Source: Bacteroidota bacterium (GTDB lineage Bacteria; Bacteroidota; Bacteroidia; Bacteroidales; Bacteroidaceae). Taken from it: DNA of 41,409 nt. Below, piece by piece: positions 1-6,181 of this stretch (positions are counted from its first letter, which is position 1; every line of letters starts with the position of its first letter). The stretch lies in the NCBI GenBank assembly GCA_023458215.1, contig JAEXAJ010000076.1, forward strand, positions 1-41,409. The letters are read 5' to 3'. The position numbers and the translations under genes are program-made. The notes under the pieces were generated by a model that saw only the letters and a program-made list of their open reading frames with translations, was not told the DNA's origin and made no database searches.

Positions 1-308
1 TGATATAACGTGGATTAACCAATGTAGCATCAATCCCCCTTTGTTGTTTCAGTAGTTCAGCAACAGATTGTCCCAACTGGAAGAATGAGCCTAAGGCGAG
101 AATAGCCACTTTCGCTCCCTGCTCAACTACTTTATAACGGTTCAGTACACCGTAATCTTCTTCTACAGTCTGCCTGGTCATGACAACGCCATTGGCAGGT
201 ACCCTGATAGCTACCGGATGTTCATTCCGCCGCATAATCCAGCCCTTCGAAAGCCTCGCCGCCACTTAAAGAACCGTCGCCGATAACGGCAATCACATTG
301 CCGTAGGT
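1..308 (-). pseudogene. dxs: dxs remnant (1-deoxy-D-xylulose-5-phosphate synthase), internally deleted and frameshifted
   Basis: Read on the minus strand, 308 to about 234 encodes GNVIAVIGDGSLSGGEAFEG followed by LDYAAE and a stop. This is the thiamine-diphosphate-binding GDG region of DXS, normally near residue 150. In another frame, about 234 to 1 encodes NEHPVAIRVPANGVV and then VAILALGSFFQLGQSVAELL and LVNPRYI, the C-terminal transketolase-like part that normally starts near residue 440. Some 280 codons are missing between the two pieces and the frame changes at the joint, so no functional enzyme can be made. Nothing resembling the DXS N-terminus lies upstream; a stop and a palindromic tandem repeat come instead. 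The gene runs off the window at its 3' end. An intact dxs would be expected elsewhere, because the pathway gene ispE is intact at 15045. Confidence 0.8.
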
Positions 309-313
309 ATTTC

Positions 314-365
314 ACCTTGCCTGGTAAGGATGGCTTACCTTACCTGGTAAGGGTGTCTTACCTTA
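314..365. repeat. 23-bp palindromic tandem repeat (two full units and a partial third)
   Basis: Units start at 314, 337 and 360, each with ACCTT. The second contains CCTTACC-T-GGTAAGG, a perfect 7-bp palindrome. The first contains the near-perfect CCTTGCC-T-GGTAAGG. The third is truncated after ACCTTA. The array sits at the broken end of the dxs remnant, and its period and palindromic units recall the 22-bp arrays at 26931 and 35132. Confidence 0.7.
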
Positions 366-370
366 ACAGC

Positions 371-410
371 AAGAGGGGCGACCCGCCTGCATGGCAACGT
401 CACCCCTCTT
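371..410 (-). terminator. Strong hairpin downstream of the DUF4469 gene
   Basis: AAGAGGGG (371-378) pairs with CCCCTCTT (403-410), and the stem extends inward through GAC/GTC with one mismatch. It lies 29 bp past the stop of the DUF4469 gene, so it probably ends or protects that transcript. There is no clean T-run after it on the minus strand, so it is not a textbook intrinsic terminator. Confidence 0.45.
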
Positions 411-438
411 TCTCTATCTATCAGACCCCCGATACTTC

Positions 439-1233
439 TTATCCTAGCGGATTATCATTCTCGTCTCCACCACCGGTAGAGCCACCGCCGCCCGACGGTG
501 CGGTACCGATATAAATCGTCTTCTCCACACTGCGGGGTGTTTTCAGTAATATATTGCCCTTGCCTCCGAATTGCGTGGTCAGTTTCAGCAGATACGTGCC
601 GTTGGCAAGCGCGGGAGGAATGATAAAGGTCACTTTCGACGGATCGTTCACCACAAACAGGTCTTCGGTCACTTTGGTAGCGCTGCCGCCCGAAGCAGGG
701 GTCAGTGTGATGCCCACCGAAGCGTGCGTGCCCGCTACTCTCAGCTTGCTGCCCGTCAGCGTGAAGGCACGTCCGGCGGTGGCGGAGGCGTCTTGCGCAC
801 GGGGCGAAGCGTCTTTTACACCACCTATGTAGAGGGCGCTGCCCTTCTCGCCGATGATGCTTACGGTAGTCTTCTTGATAGCCTCGCGCAGATCGGCACC
901 GGGGTTGAAGTTTACTACGATCGAGTTCTTGTTCGCATTCCACGACGAGTTCTCGATGATGCCACGGAAACTCGTACTGGCATGATAAAGTCCTGTGTTC
1001 ACACTCATTCCACTCATCAGCATGCGCTTGATGACACGCTTTTCGAGGTCGAACACATGCTGGATGGTTTCTTCACGCAGACCGGAGTCTTCGGCTTTCA
1101 TCTCGGCGATGATGCGCTTTTCGTCGGCGTTTCCGTTCGATACGGGGACGAGGATCATGTCCGTCTTGTCGTCCACCGTTACGGTGTTGTCGGCCAACTG
1201 GCCGTTGATTTGATACTTGATGTCTTCTGCCAT
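439..1233 (-). CDS. DUF4469 protein with N-terminal HU/IHF-like DNA-binding-type domain
   Basis: This 264-aa protein has no signal peptide. Residues 1-125 look like the HU/IHF-type fold found at the N-terminus of Bacteroides DUF4469 proteins. Residues 130-245 form an Ig-like DUF4469 domain containing FTLTGSKLRVAG and VTFIIPPALANGTYLLKL. The end is a low-complexity Gly/Ser tail rich in acidic residues. The true role of this family is not known to me. It is the last gene of the minus-strand set behind the invertible segment (recombinase, small protein, lipoprotein, this gene). A terminator-like hairpin at 1251-1299, 18 bp before its start, may restrict expression to read-through. No separate TAnnTTTG element was seen in front of it. 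Confidence 0.75.
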   Translation of the reverse strand: MAEDIKYQINGQLADNTVTVDDKTDMILVPVSNGNADEKRIIAEMKAEDSGLREETIQHVFDLEKRVIKRMLMSGMSVNTGLYHASTSFRGIIENSSWNANKNSIVVNFNPGADLREAIKKTTVSIIGEKGSALYIGGVKDASPRAQDASATAGRAFTLTGSKLRVAGTHASVGITLTPASGGSATKVTEDLFVVNDPSKVTFIIPPALANGTYLLKLTTQFGGKGNILLKTPRSVEKTIYIGTAPSGGGGSTGGGDENDNPLG

Positions 1234-1250
1234 AATTATTTAAATTAAAA

Positions 1251-1299
1251 ACCCTGCCCCGTTTTCTCGATCGATGCCGACAAAGAAAGGGGGCAGGGT
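1251..1299 (-). terminator. Rho-independent terminator between lipoprotein and DUF4469 genes
   Basis: ACCCTGCCCC (1251-1260) and GGGGCAGGGT (1290-1299) form a perfect 10-bp stem with a 29-nt loop. On the minus strand the stem is followed by TTTTAATTTA. It ends the lipoprotein transcript or acts as a partial terminator before the DUF4469 gene. Confidence 0.6.
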
Positions 1300-1366
1300 G
1301 GGTTATTACTTATTTAATGTTGAAAAAGAGAGAATAGGATTTGGAAATCCTTAGGCTCGTAACAGT

Positions 1367-1413
1367 CGGATGACATATCCGGCTGAACGGGGCCGGATGA
1401 CATATCCAGCTGG
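1367..1413. repeat. 27-bp-spaced direct repeat of palindromic GGATGACATATCC
   Basis: CGGATGACATATCC occurs at 1367-1380 and again at 1394-1407, exactly 27 bp apart. GGAT/ATCC makes each copy an imperfect palindrome, and CCAGCTGG (1406-1413) follows. It lies in the 193-bp gap after the lipoprotein gene. It may affect the 3' end of the mRNA; no function is assigned. Confidence 0.55.
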
Positions 1414-1426
1414 ACAGACGGGTGGC

Positions 1427-3625
1427 TCAATTTTCTTGGACACAACGCACAGGCATTCCGTAAACCCGATTGTACTCGCTGTCCGGATTCAAGAAGGTAT
1501 CGTAGAAGTACAGGAAGGACCCATAGCTGGCACTGATTGGCGATGCGCTCCAATAGTGACCGTACGTCCCAACGCGGTCCAGGCTGCCATCGCTGCTGCT
1601 GCGAAAGCCCGAAGCCGGGAATGTTAAGTTTAACATATTGTTGGTTGCGGAAGAGTTTCCCCACTTCCAAGGACCTGTAGACGGATAGCCATTTTTGTCG
1701 AATAACTTCTCATATTCATCTTTTGTCGGCAAACGCCAAGTACCCTTTAAGTAGTAACGGCACGGATCACCTATTCCGGCTTTCTCATCAGCAGAACCGG
1801 AACCGGTAACTGTAAATGGAACAGTACCTTCTGTACCCTGCCAAATCTTTCCGGTTTCCGTCCAACCTTCATTACCATTAAAAGCAGCAGGTTTTACAGC
1901 GATTGTAGGATCGCTTGTATCCGAATCGATCCAACCAATGAGCGAACCGAACTGGAAGTACAAGCCGTTATCGGTAGGTGCACCAATCTTTGCTCCGTTA
2001 ACTCCGTCGGCTACCAAGTTACCAACTGCCCACACAATCGTTTTCTCTTTTGTCACCTTTACCTTGCAAGTACCTGTTATACCACTACCGTCTATGGCGG
2101 TAGCGGTTATCGTTGCGTCGCCTTCGGCTTTACCTTCAACTTCGCCCGTAGTGGCATCAACCTTGGCAATCTCAGGCTTGTCGCTGCTCCAAGTCACGGT
2201 TTTAACCGTAGCAGTGGCAGGCTCAATAGTAGCGGTGAGAATCTGCTTCTTACCTAACTGAACAGTGATATCACTCAGGATGATTTTCGTTACGGCTACT
2301 GTGCTTACAGTTACTTCGCAGGCAGTTTTCTTTTCACTGTTGGCGGTAGAAGCAGCGGTGATAGTCACCTTTCCGGCTTTCAAGCCTTTCACTTTACCCG
2401 TAGCGGCATCTACTGTGGCGATTGTTGCATCGCTCGTACTCCAGGTAACGGTTTGCGATGCCACAGCAGGGATTATGGTGGCAGTCAATGTCTGTTCTTC
2501 GTTCACTACGATAGCAAGCTTGTTTTTAGAGAGCGTTACGCTTTCCACCTCTACACCATATTTCAGTACACGGGTTTCAGCATGTTCTTTTCCGTCTTTA
2601 CCTACAATCGTCACTTTCAATAGGGCGATGTCAGTGTCAGCAGCAGGGTCGTCCATTGCGGGAGGAGTAACGGTAACAATGGCTTGATCCTTGATACTTC
2701 CGTCCGTGTTGAATGTAGGAACTTGCTTGATGGCTACCGTCCACGGTGCTTTGGCGGCACGGGTGGCAATGGCTACGCCCAAGCCTTTGCTGTTGGTCAC
2801 TTCGGCCTTGATGGCGGCATATTCGGCATCCTTTATATTCAGTGCCAAAGCGATGTCTTTGGCCTCGGCAGTAGTGATAGTAGCAAAGCTATCGAAAATA
2901 CCGATAGGATCGACACAAGGAAGGGTAAATGTAGCGCCATTCTCGCCTGCCAGGGTGAAGGTTACGGTACCATCAGCATTCACCTTCACGCCGTCTTTCT
3001 TGAATACGGCATCGCCTTGTGCGCCCTGCGCACCCTGTTCGCCTTGCGCACCTTTATCACCGGTGGCAGGAACATTCTTGCCGGCGGCATCCTTCAGGAA
3101 TTGGCCGTCTACTTGCCAGTAAACCTTACCGTCAGTGTCAGCGGCTACGCTCAGCTTGGGCGTCTTGCCTATATCACCGGTGGTGCGGATTTTATTGCCG
3201 GAGGCATCCTTCACCCAAGTAGCGGTGGCATCACCGTTCTTCACTGTCCAGTAGTAAAGTCCGTCGGTGAATTTGTCTACGCCGATCACGGGAGTGGTAC
3301 CATCTGCTCCGTTCTTACCGTCTACACCATCAAAGATGGTGATGGCTTCACTCTTGGTGAAGGTGATGGTATAACCGGTTTTCCCGTCTACAGTAACAGG
3401 AGACACACCCGTTACATAATCATTCGCTTCGAGAGCGCTGACCAGTCCTTGAAGGGAGCTGATCTGCCCGTTCACGGTAGTACACCAGGCTTCCAGTTTT
3501 TCTACTCTCGACTTTAGGTCGTTTACATCGTTGCGCAAAGCGGTGTCGTCATAATCGTCACCGCAACTCCACATGACCACTGCTGCAACAAGGAGCAGGA
3601 CACAGAATCTAATTGATTTCATCAT
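1427..3625 (-). CDS. Large surface lipoprotein (DUF4988 / Ig-like Big2 / Fib_succ_major)
   Basis: This 732-aa protein begins with a lipoprotein signal peptide, with lipobox VMWSC and Cys21, so it is exported and lipidated. After a coiled-coil start (DVNDLKSRVEKLEAW), residues 60-240 resemble DUF4988 and hold a short collagen-like Gly-X-Y run (GDKGAQGEQGAQGAQGDA, near 190-207). Two bacterial Ig-like Big2 domains follow at about 355-440 and 441-527. The C-terminal part (about 535-732) resembles the Fibrobacter succinogenes major paralogous domain (WRLPTKDEYEKL, GHYWSASP, closing PVRCVQ). Such proteins are surface-exposed in Bacteroidales; an adhesive role is inference. It lies downstream of the invertible segment and its recombinase, so its expression is probably phase-variable. 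A Met-Met start leaves one residue of ambiguity. Confidence 0.85.
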   Translation of the reverse strand: MMKSIRFCVLLLVAAVVMWSCGDDYDDTALRNDVNDLKSRVEKLEAWCTTVNGQISSLQGLVSALEANDYVTGVSPVTVDGKTGYTITFTKSEAITIFDGVDGKNGADGTTPVIGVDKFTDGLYYWTVKNGDATATWVKDASGNKIRTTGDIGKTPKLSVAADTDGKVYWQVDGQFLKDAAGKNVPATGDKGAQGEQGAQGAQGDAVFKKDGVKVNADGTVTFTLAGENGATFTLPCVDPIGIFDSFATITTAEAKDIALALNIKDAEYAAIKAEVTNSKGLGVAIATRAAKAPWTVAIKQVPTFNTDGSIKDQAIVTVTPPAMDDPAADTDIALLKVTIVGKDGKEHAETRVLKYGVEVESVTLSKNKLAIVVNEEQTLTATIIPAVASQTVTWSTSDATIATVDAATGKVKGLKAGKVTITAASTANSEKKTACEVTVSTVAVTKIILSDITVQLGKKQILTATIEPATATVKTVTWSSDKPEIAKVDATTGEVEGKAEGDATITATAIDGSGITGTCKVKVTKEKTIVWAVGNLVADGVNGAKIGAPTDNGLYFQFGSLIGWIDSDTSDPTIAVKPAAFNGNEGWTETGKIWQGTEGTVPFTVTGSGSADEKAGIGDPCRYYLKGTWRLPTKDEYEKLFDKNGYPSTGPWKWGNSSATNNMLNLTFPASGFRSSSDGSLDRVGTYGHYWSASPISASYGSFLYFYDTFLNPDSEYNRVYGMPVRCVQEN

Positions 3626-3642
3626 ATAATTGTGTTTTAAAG

Positions 3643-3661
3643 TCCTCCCAAGGCGGGAGGA
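3643..3661 (-). other. Hairpin in the gap before the lipoprotein gene
   Basis: TCCTCCC (3643-3649) and GGGAGGA (3655-3661) form a 7-bp GC-rich stem with a 5-nt loop in the 39-bp gap between the 85-aa gene and the lipoprotein start. The following run on the minus strand (CTTTAAAAC) is too T-poor for an efficient terminator. An mRNA-processing or translational hairpin is more likely. Confidence 0.4.
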
Positions 3662-3664
3662 GGG

Positions 3665-3922
3665 TTAGTAATATATTGTTTGTACATTGTTTGCTTGTTC
3701 TTCACTGGCAAGTCCCACAATCCAACTTTCCGGGATGCACTGATAAGCTGCCATACCCTCTTTGTCGAAGTAGCGAACGGCGAAGTGAAGTTCTTGATTA
3801 AAATGAATTGGAGTTAGCAATACTGCAAGAATCAATGCAAGGTGTTTGGTAGGTTTAGTCCTCTCTGTAGGTACCTGTACCCATATTTTGTCGCCTTTCT
3901 TATAAGTTTGTTTATTTTCCAT
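3665..3922 (-). CDS. Small hypothetical protein, first gene after the invertible segment
   Basis: This 85-aa protein was not recognised. It begins MENKQTYKKGDKIWVQV, reminiscent of a small SH3/KOW-like barrel. It has a hydrophobic stretch LALILAVLLTPI (about residues 28-39) and ends with HFAVRYFDKEGMAAYQC and EEQANNVQTIYY. There is no signal peptide. Its start is 40 bp from the left inverted repeat, so it would be the first gene transcribed when the invertible promoter faces left. The lipoprotein gene follows after 39 bp in the same direction. The position argues that it is real and co-expressed with the lipoprotein; its function is unknown. Confidence 0.55.
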   Translation of the reverse strand: MENKQTYKKGDKIWVQVPTERTKPTKHLALILAVLLTPIHFNQELHFAVRYFDKEGMAAYQCIPESWIVGLASEEQANNVQTIYY

Positions 3923-3962
3923 AAGTAGTTTCTTATACTCAATATTTCGGTTTCGGAGACTC

Positions 3963-3985
3963 AGTTACTTGTTAGGTAACGGAAA
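3963..3985. repeat. Left inverted repeat of the invertible segment (IRL)
   Basis: The 23 bases pair perfectly with 4262-4284. Core: AGTTAC-TTGTTAG-GTAAC then GGAAA. The GTTAC/GTAAC arms around a 7-bp spacer look like a tyrosine-recombinase crossover site. Pairing stops one base outside on both ends. Confidence 0.9.
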
Positions 3986-4261
3986 GCACAAATACACCAA
4001 TTTGCAAGGCGTTGCAGAGGCATGACACCCGTATTTTTGATTTGTAGGTTCAGTAAAGACAACAAGCATCCGACCTCGCGTTTTTGACAAAAGCGCAAGG
4101 TGGCACGACACATGGTTTACTCCACGTAAAGAATGAAAAAGTAAGGTAGGTTTTAGGGTTCAAGAGTATAATTAAAGGAATATCGTGCTTTATGTACAAA
4201 TAAAAGAGTGTTATGTACCACTGTTTTAAACTCTTTTTATATCTTTGTCGTGGTTTAGGCT
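3986..4261. promoter_or_regulatory. 276-bp invertible promoter segment, apparently OFF
   Basis: This non-coding segment is bounded by perfect 23-bp inverted repeats and lies next to a tyrosine recombinase gene. It contains no open frame of note. Its best promoter element, TATCTTTG at 4240-4247, points right, into the 3' end of the recombinase gene and away from the lipoprotein genes. Inversion would put it about 70 nt before the small gene at 3922. A small hairpin with TTTT/AAAA flanked by GCG lies near 4078-4095. The arrangement matches the invertible surface-protein and capsule promoters known from Bacteroides fragilis. Confidence 0.85.
4240..4247 (+). promoter_or_regulatory. Promoter -7 element inside the invertible segment
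   Basis: TATCTTTG matches TAnnTTTG exactly. No good -33 TTTG lies 19-21 bp upstream, but two TTATGTAC boxes (4190-4197 and 4211-4218) are 21 bp apart just before it and could bind a regulator. The promoter reads rightward in the present orientation. Confidence 0.6.
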
Positions 4262-4284
4262 TTTCCGTTACCTAACAAGTAACT
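4262..4284. repeat. Right inverted repeat of the invertible segment (IRR)
   Basis: Perfect reverse complement of 3963-3985. It ends 12 bp before the stop codon of the recombinase gene at 4297, the usual close linkage of a site to its cognate recombinase. Confidence 0.9.
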
Positions 4285-4296
4285 ACTTTCTTCTTC

Positions 4297-5280
4297 TCAT
4301 TTCCAACAACTTGCCTCTCCGAGAAGAACACGTGCCATCACAAGCCTGTTAGCCTTCGCCAGTTCTCCGCATTCAAAACTTTTCAAATAAGTGCGAGTTA
4401 CTTCGAGTGACGAATGCCCCAATCCTTCGGATATCACGCTTTCTGGTACCAGGCAGAACTTGGCAGCCGTGGCCCACGTGTGGCGGGCGGTATACGAGCT
4501 TACCCGTACGCCGGTCAGTCCACGGAAAGCGGCGAGCTTGGTCAGTCTACTATTGAGCAACCACAGTTGGCGGCAATACTCGTGGTAGATTTCTTTAGCT
4601 CCGGTAATACCGTCGAAGAAACACAATAGGTAGGGCGAGGCGGGATCCGTGCTGCGATAACGGTCAATCAGCGCCAGTGCCTCGGCAGTGAGGGTTACCT
4701 GTAGCGGTGTGCCCGTCTTTTGTCGGTGGCAAGTCAGTGCGGTGAGGCCGGTGGCATCGGTGTGCAGGTCGCCCCGGTGCAGGTGCAGCAAGTCCACCAG
4801 GGGCATGCCTTGCAGACGGAACATCAACGAGAGCAAATCCCTTGCCTGGCACAAAGGCTCGCACAACTCATCATCCTTCAGCATCCGTCGCATCTCTTCG
4901 TCCTGCAATGCCCGCTTCTGCTCCACCTTTGTACCCGTAAACACACCGCTGAACAGTCGGTATTCACCCGGAATCACTTCCGCATCCACCGCCCGGTGAT
5001 ACACCGACCGCAGGGCACGCACATACGTAGAAATCGTGTTCCACTTCTTCTGCCGGTCGCCCTCGTACTTCTCGAAGCGTTTCAGCGAGTAGCGATTGAT
5101 GGCTCCGAAGAAGATCTTACCACCGCCTACAAACTCTAGGAAGGCTTGGTAAGCATACCAATACACATGTGCCGTGCTGTAACGCTCCTCCTCTTCCAAC
5201 TCATTAATTACCCGAAGCATAAAGCCGGTAAAGTCTATCGGCTCCTCTTCTTTTTCCTTTTTCTTTCCTTTCCTTTTCAT
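4297..5280 (-). CDS. Tyrosine-type site-specific recombinase (Tsr-like invertase)
   Basis: This 327-aa protein has a SAM-like core-binding domain (about 15-115) and a catalytic domain (about 125-320). The expected active-site residues are visible: Arg155 (FRLQGM), Lys188 (HRQKT), Arg266 (YTARHTW), His289 (GLGHSS) and nucleophile Tyr298 (TRTYLKS). The first His of the usual HxxR box is Tyr263, a substitution I believe also occurs in other Bacteroides recombinases. A very basic N-terminus (KRKGKKKEKEEE) precedes the core. It most likely inverts the 276-bp segment just downstream; control of remote sites cannot be excluded. The rightward promoter of the OFF state would run antisense into its 3' end. 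Confidence 0.9.
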   Translation of the reverse strand: MKRKGKKKEKEEEPIDFTGFMLRVINELEEEERYSTAHVYWYAYQAFLEFVGGGKIFFGAINRYSLKRFEKYEGDRQKKWNTISTYVRALRSVYHRAVDAEVIPGEYRLFSGVFTGTKVEQKRALQDEEMRRMLKDDELCEPLCQARDLLSLMFRLQGMPLVDLLHLHRGDLHTDATGLTALTCHRQKTGTPLQVTLTAEALALIDRYRSTDPASPYLLCFFDGITGAKEIYHEYCRQLWLLNSRLTKLAAFRGLTGVRVSSYTARHTWATAAKFCLVPESVISEGLGHSSLEVTRTYLKSFECGELAKANRLVMARVLLGEASCWK

Positions 5281-5477
5281 AACATACAGTTGTTTAGTAA
5301 GTCATAGAATATCTCTCCAAAGATGACACTTCGGAGAATACAAGAACACAAAGAAAAGAAATAGGATGCCTAAAGAAAGTTTTTTTAATAATGCTAAAAA
5401 AATAACTTGGTACGGTTTAAGATTAAAAGTAATTATAGGGCAGCCATAACTTAAATTTGTTTCAAAACACGAAAGAA
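5281..5477. other. Intergenic region upstream of the recombinase gene
   Basis: It is AT-rich with no good coding frame. An imperfect palindrome at 5314-5337 (TCTCC.AAG / CTT.GGAGA) overlaps the minus-strand box CATCTTTG (5318-5325). That box is one base off TAnnTTTG and could be the recombinase promoter with an operator over it. On the plus strand TAAATTTG (5452-5459) is a good -7 match 18 bp before a 33-codon frame. Confidence 0.35.
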
Positions 5478-5579
5478 ATGAACTATTATTTTGATACGGT
5501 TGCCCTGATAGCGAATCGGGAACAACAGGAGTTGCACAAATTTGTTCTAAAGTTCCGATTTAATACAATTTCGCACTGA
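5478..5579 (+). CDS. Possible 33-aa small protein
   Basis: An ATG frame encodes MNYYFDTVALIANREQQE and continues to a TGA at 5577. It is preceded by GAAAGAA and, 18 bp upstream, by the exact -7 match TAAATTTG (5452-5459). There is no recognisable family. It could equally be the degenerate start of a lost gene or chance; the promoter is the main argument for it. Confidence 0.2.
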   Translation: MNYYFDTVALIANREQQELHKFVLKFRFNTISH

Positions 5580-5607
5580 GTAAGAAACATATTTCACAGA
5601 AAAGGTT

Positions 5608-5615
5608 TACCTTTG
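5608..5615 (+). promoter_or_regulatory. Promoter -7 element for the DUF1573 gene
   Basis: TACCTTTG fits TAnnTTTG and lies 29 bp before the start codon at 5645, a normal leader length. No clear -33 box was seen. Confidence 0.6.
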
Positions 5616-5644
5616 CCCCCGTTGAATATAAAAAAGATAAGAAC

Positions 5645-6040
5645 ATGAAGAAACTCGTTTTTTATATGATGATGATGGTCTTAAGCATTAGTTATGCATC
5701 TGCACAAGCCAAGGCTGACATAAAATTCGATAAGACCTCACATGATTTCGGTACATTCTCCGAAAACAGTCCAATTGTCAGTTGCACATTTACGTTCAAA
5801 AACATAGGTGATGCTCCATTGGTCATTCATCAGGCAGTTGCATCTTGCGGATGTACGGTTCCTGAGTATACGCAAGAACCTATCTTACCGGGAAAATCAG
5901 GCACAGTCAAAGTAACCTATAACGGTACTGGTAAATATCCGGGACATTTCAAAAAATCCATTACTTTGCGCACTAATGCAAAAACGGAAATGATGAGATT
6001 GTTTGTAGAAGGCGATATGACAGCAAAAGATGCAAAATAA
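5645..6040 (+). CDS. DUF1573 periplasmic protein
   Basis: This 131-aa protein starts with a classical signal peptide ending near SYASAQA. The remainder is one DUF1573 Ig-like (ASPM/SPD-2/Hydin-type) domain: FDKTSHDFGTF, then CTFTFKNIGDAPLVI, then ASCGCTVPEY and PGKSGTVKVTYNGTGKYPG. The CxC in CGCTVPE is the family signature. These small exported proteins are abundant in Bacteroidetes; their role is not known. It is a single-gene unit with its own promoter (5608) and a strong terminator (6064-6092). Confidence 0.85.
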   Translation: MKKLVFYMMMMVLSISYASAQAKADIKFDKTSHDFGTFSENSPIVSCTFTFKNIGDAPLVIHQAVASCGCTVPEYTQEPILPGKSGTVKVTYNGTGKYPGHFKKSITLRTNAKTEMMRLFVEGDMTAKDAK

Positions 6041-6063
6041 GTGTTTTTAAATCATAGAATGAA

Positions 6064-6092
6064 GGAGAATTTTTCAATTCTCCTTTTTTTTT
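6064..6092 (+). terminator. Rho-independent terminator after the DUF1573 gene
   Basis: GGAGAATT (6064-6071) and AATTCTCC (6076-6083) form an 8-bp stem with a 4-nt loop, followed directly by nine T residues. Confidence 0.9.
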
Positions 6093-6181
6093 GCTTTCTT
6101 TGTCTCAAAAGTGGAGATAAGTTGATTTATAATATATCTAATGCATAAAATCAAATCATAAAAACATAAAATAACAGAATC

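Noticed and set aside
2684..3517. Long open frame antisense to the lipoprotein gene (277 codons, plus strand), and similar frames at 571-1248
   Set aside because: They mirror genes with clear signal peptides and domains, have no promoter or family resemblance, and reflect the codon bias of the opposite strand.
4297..5280. Integrase of an integrated element or prophage
   Set aside because: No phage, conjugation or att-like direct repeats nearby; the adjacent perfect inverted repeats fit a DNA invertase instead.
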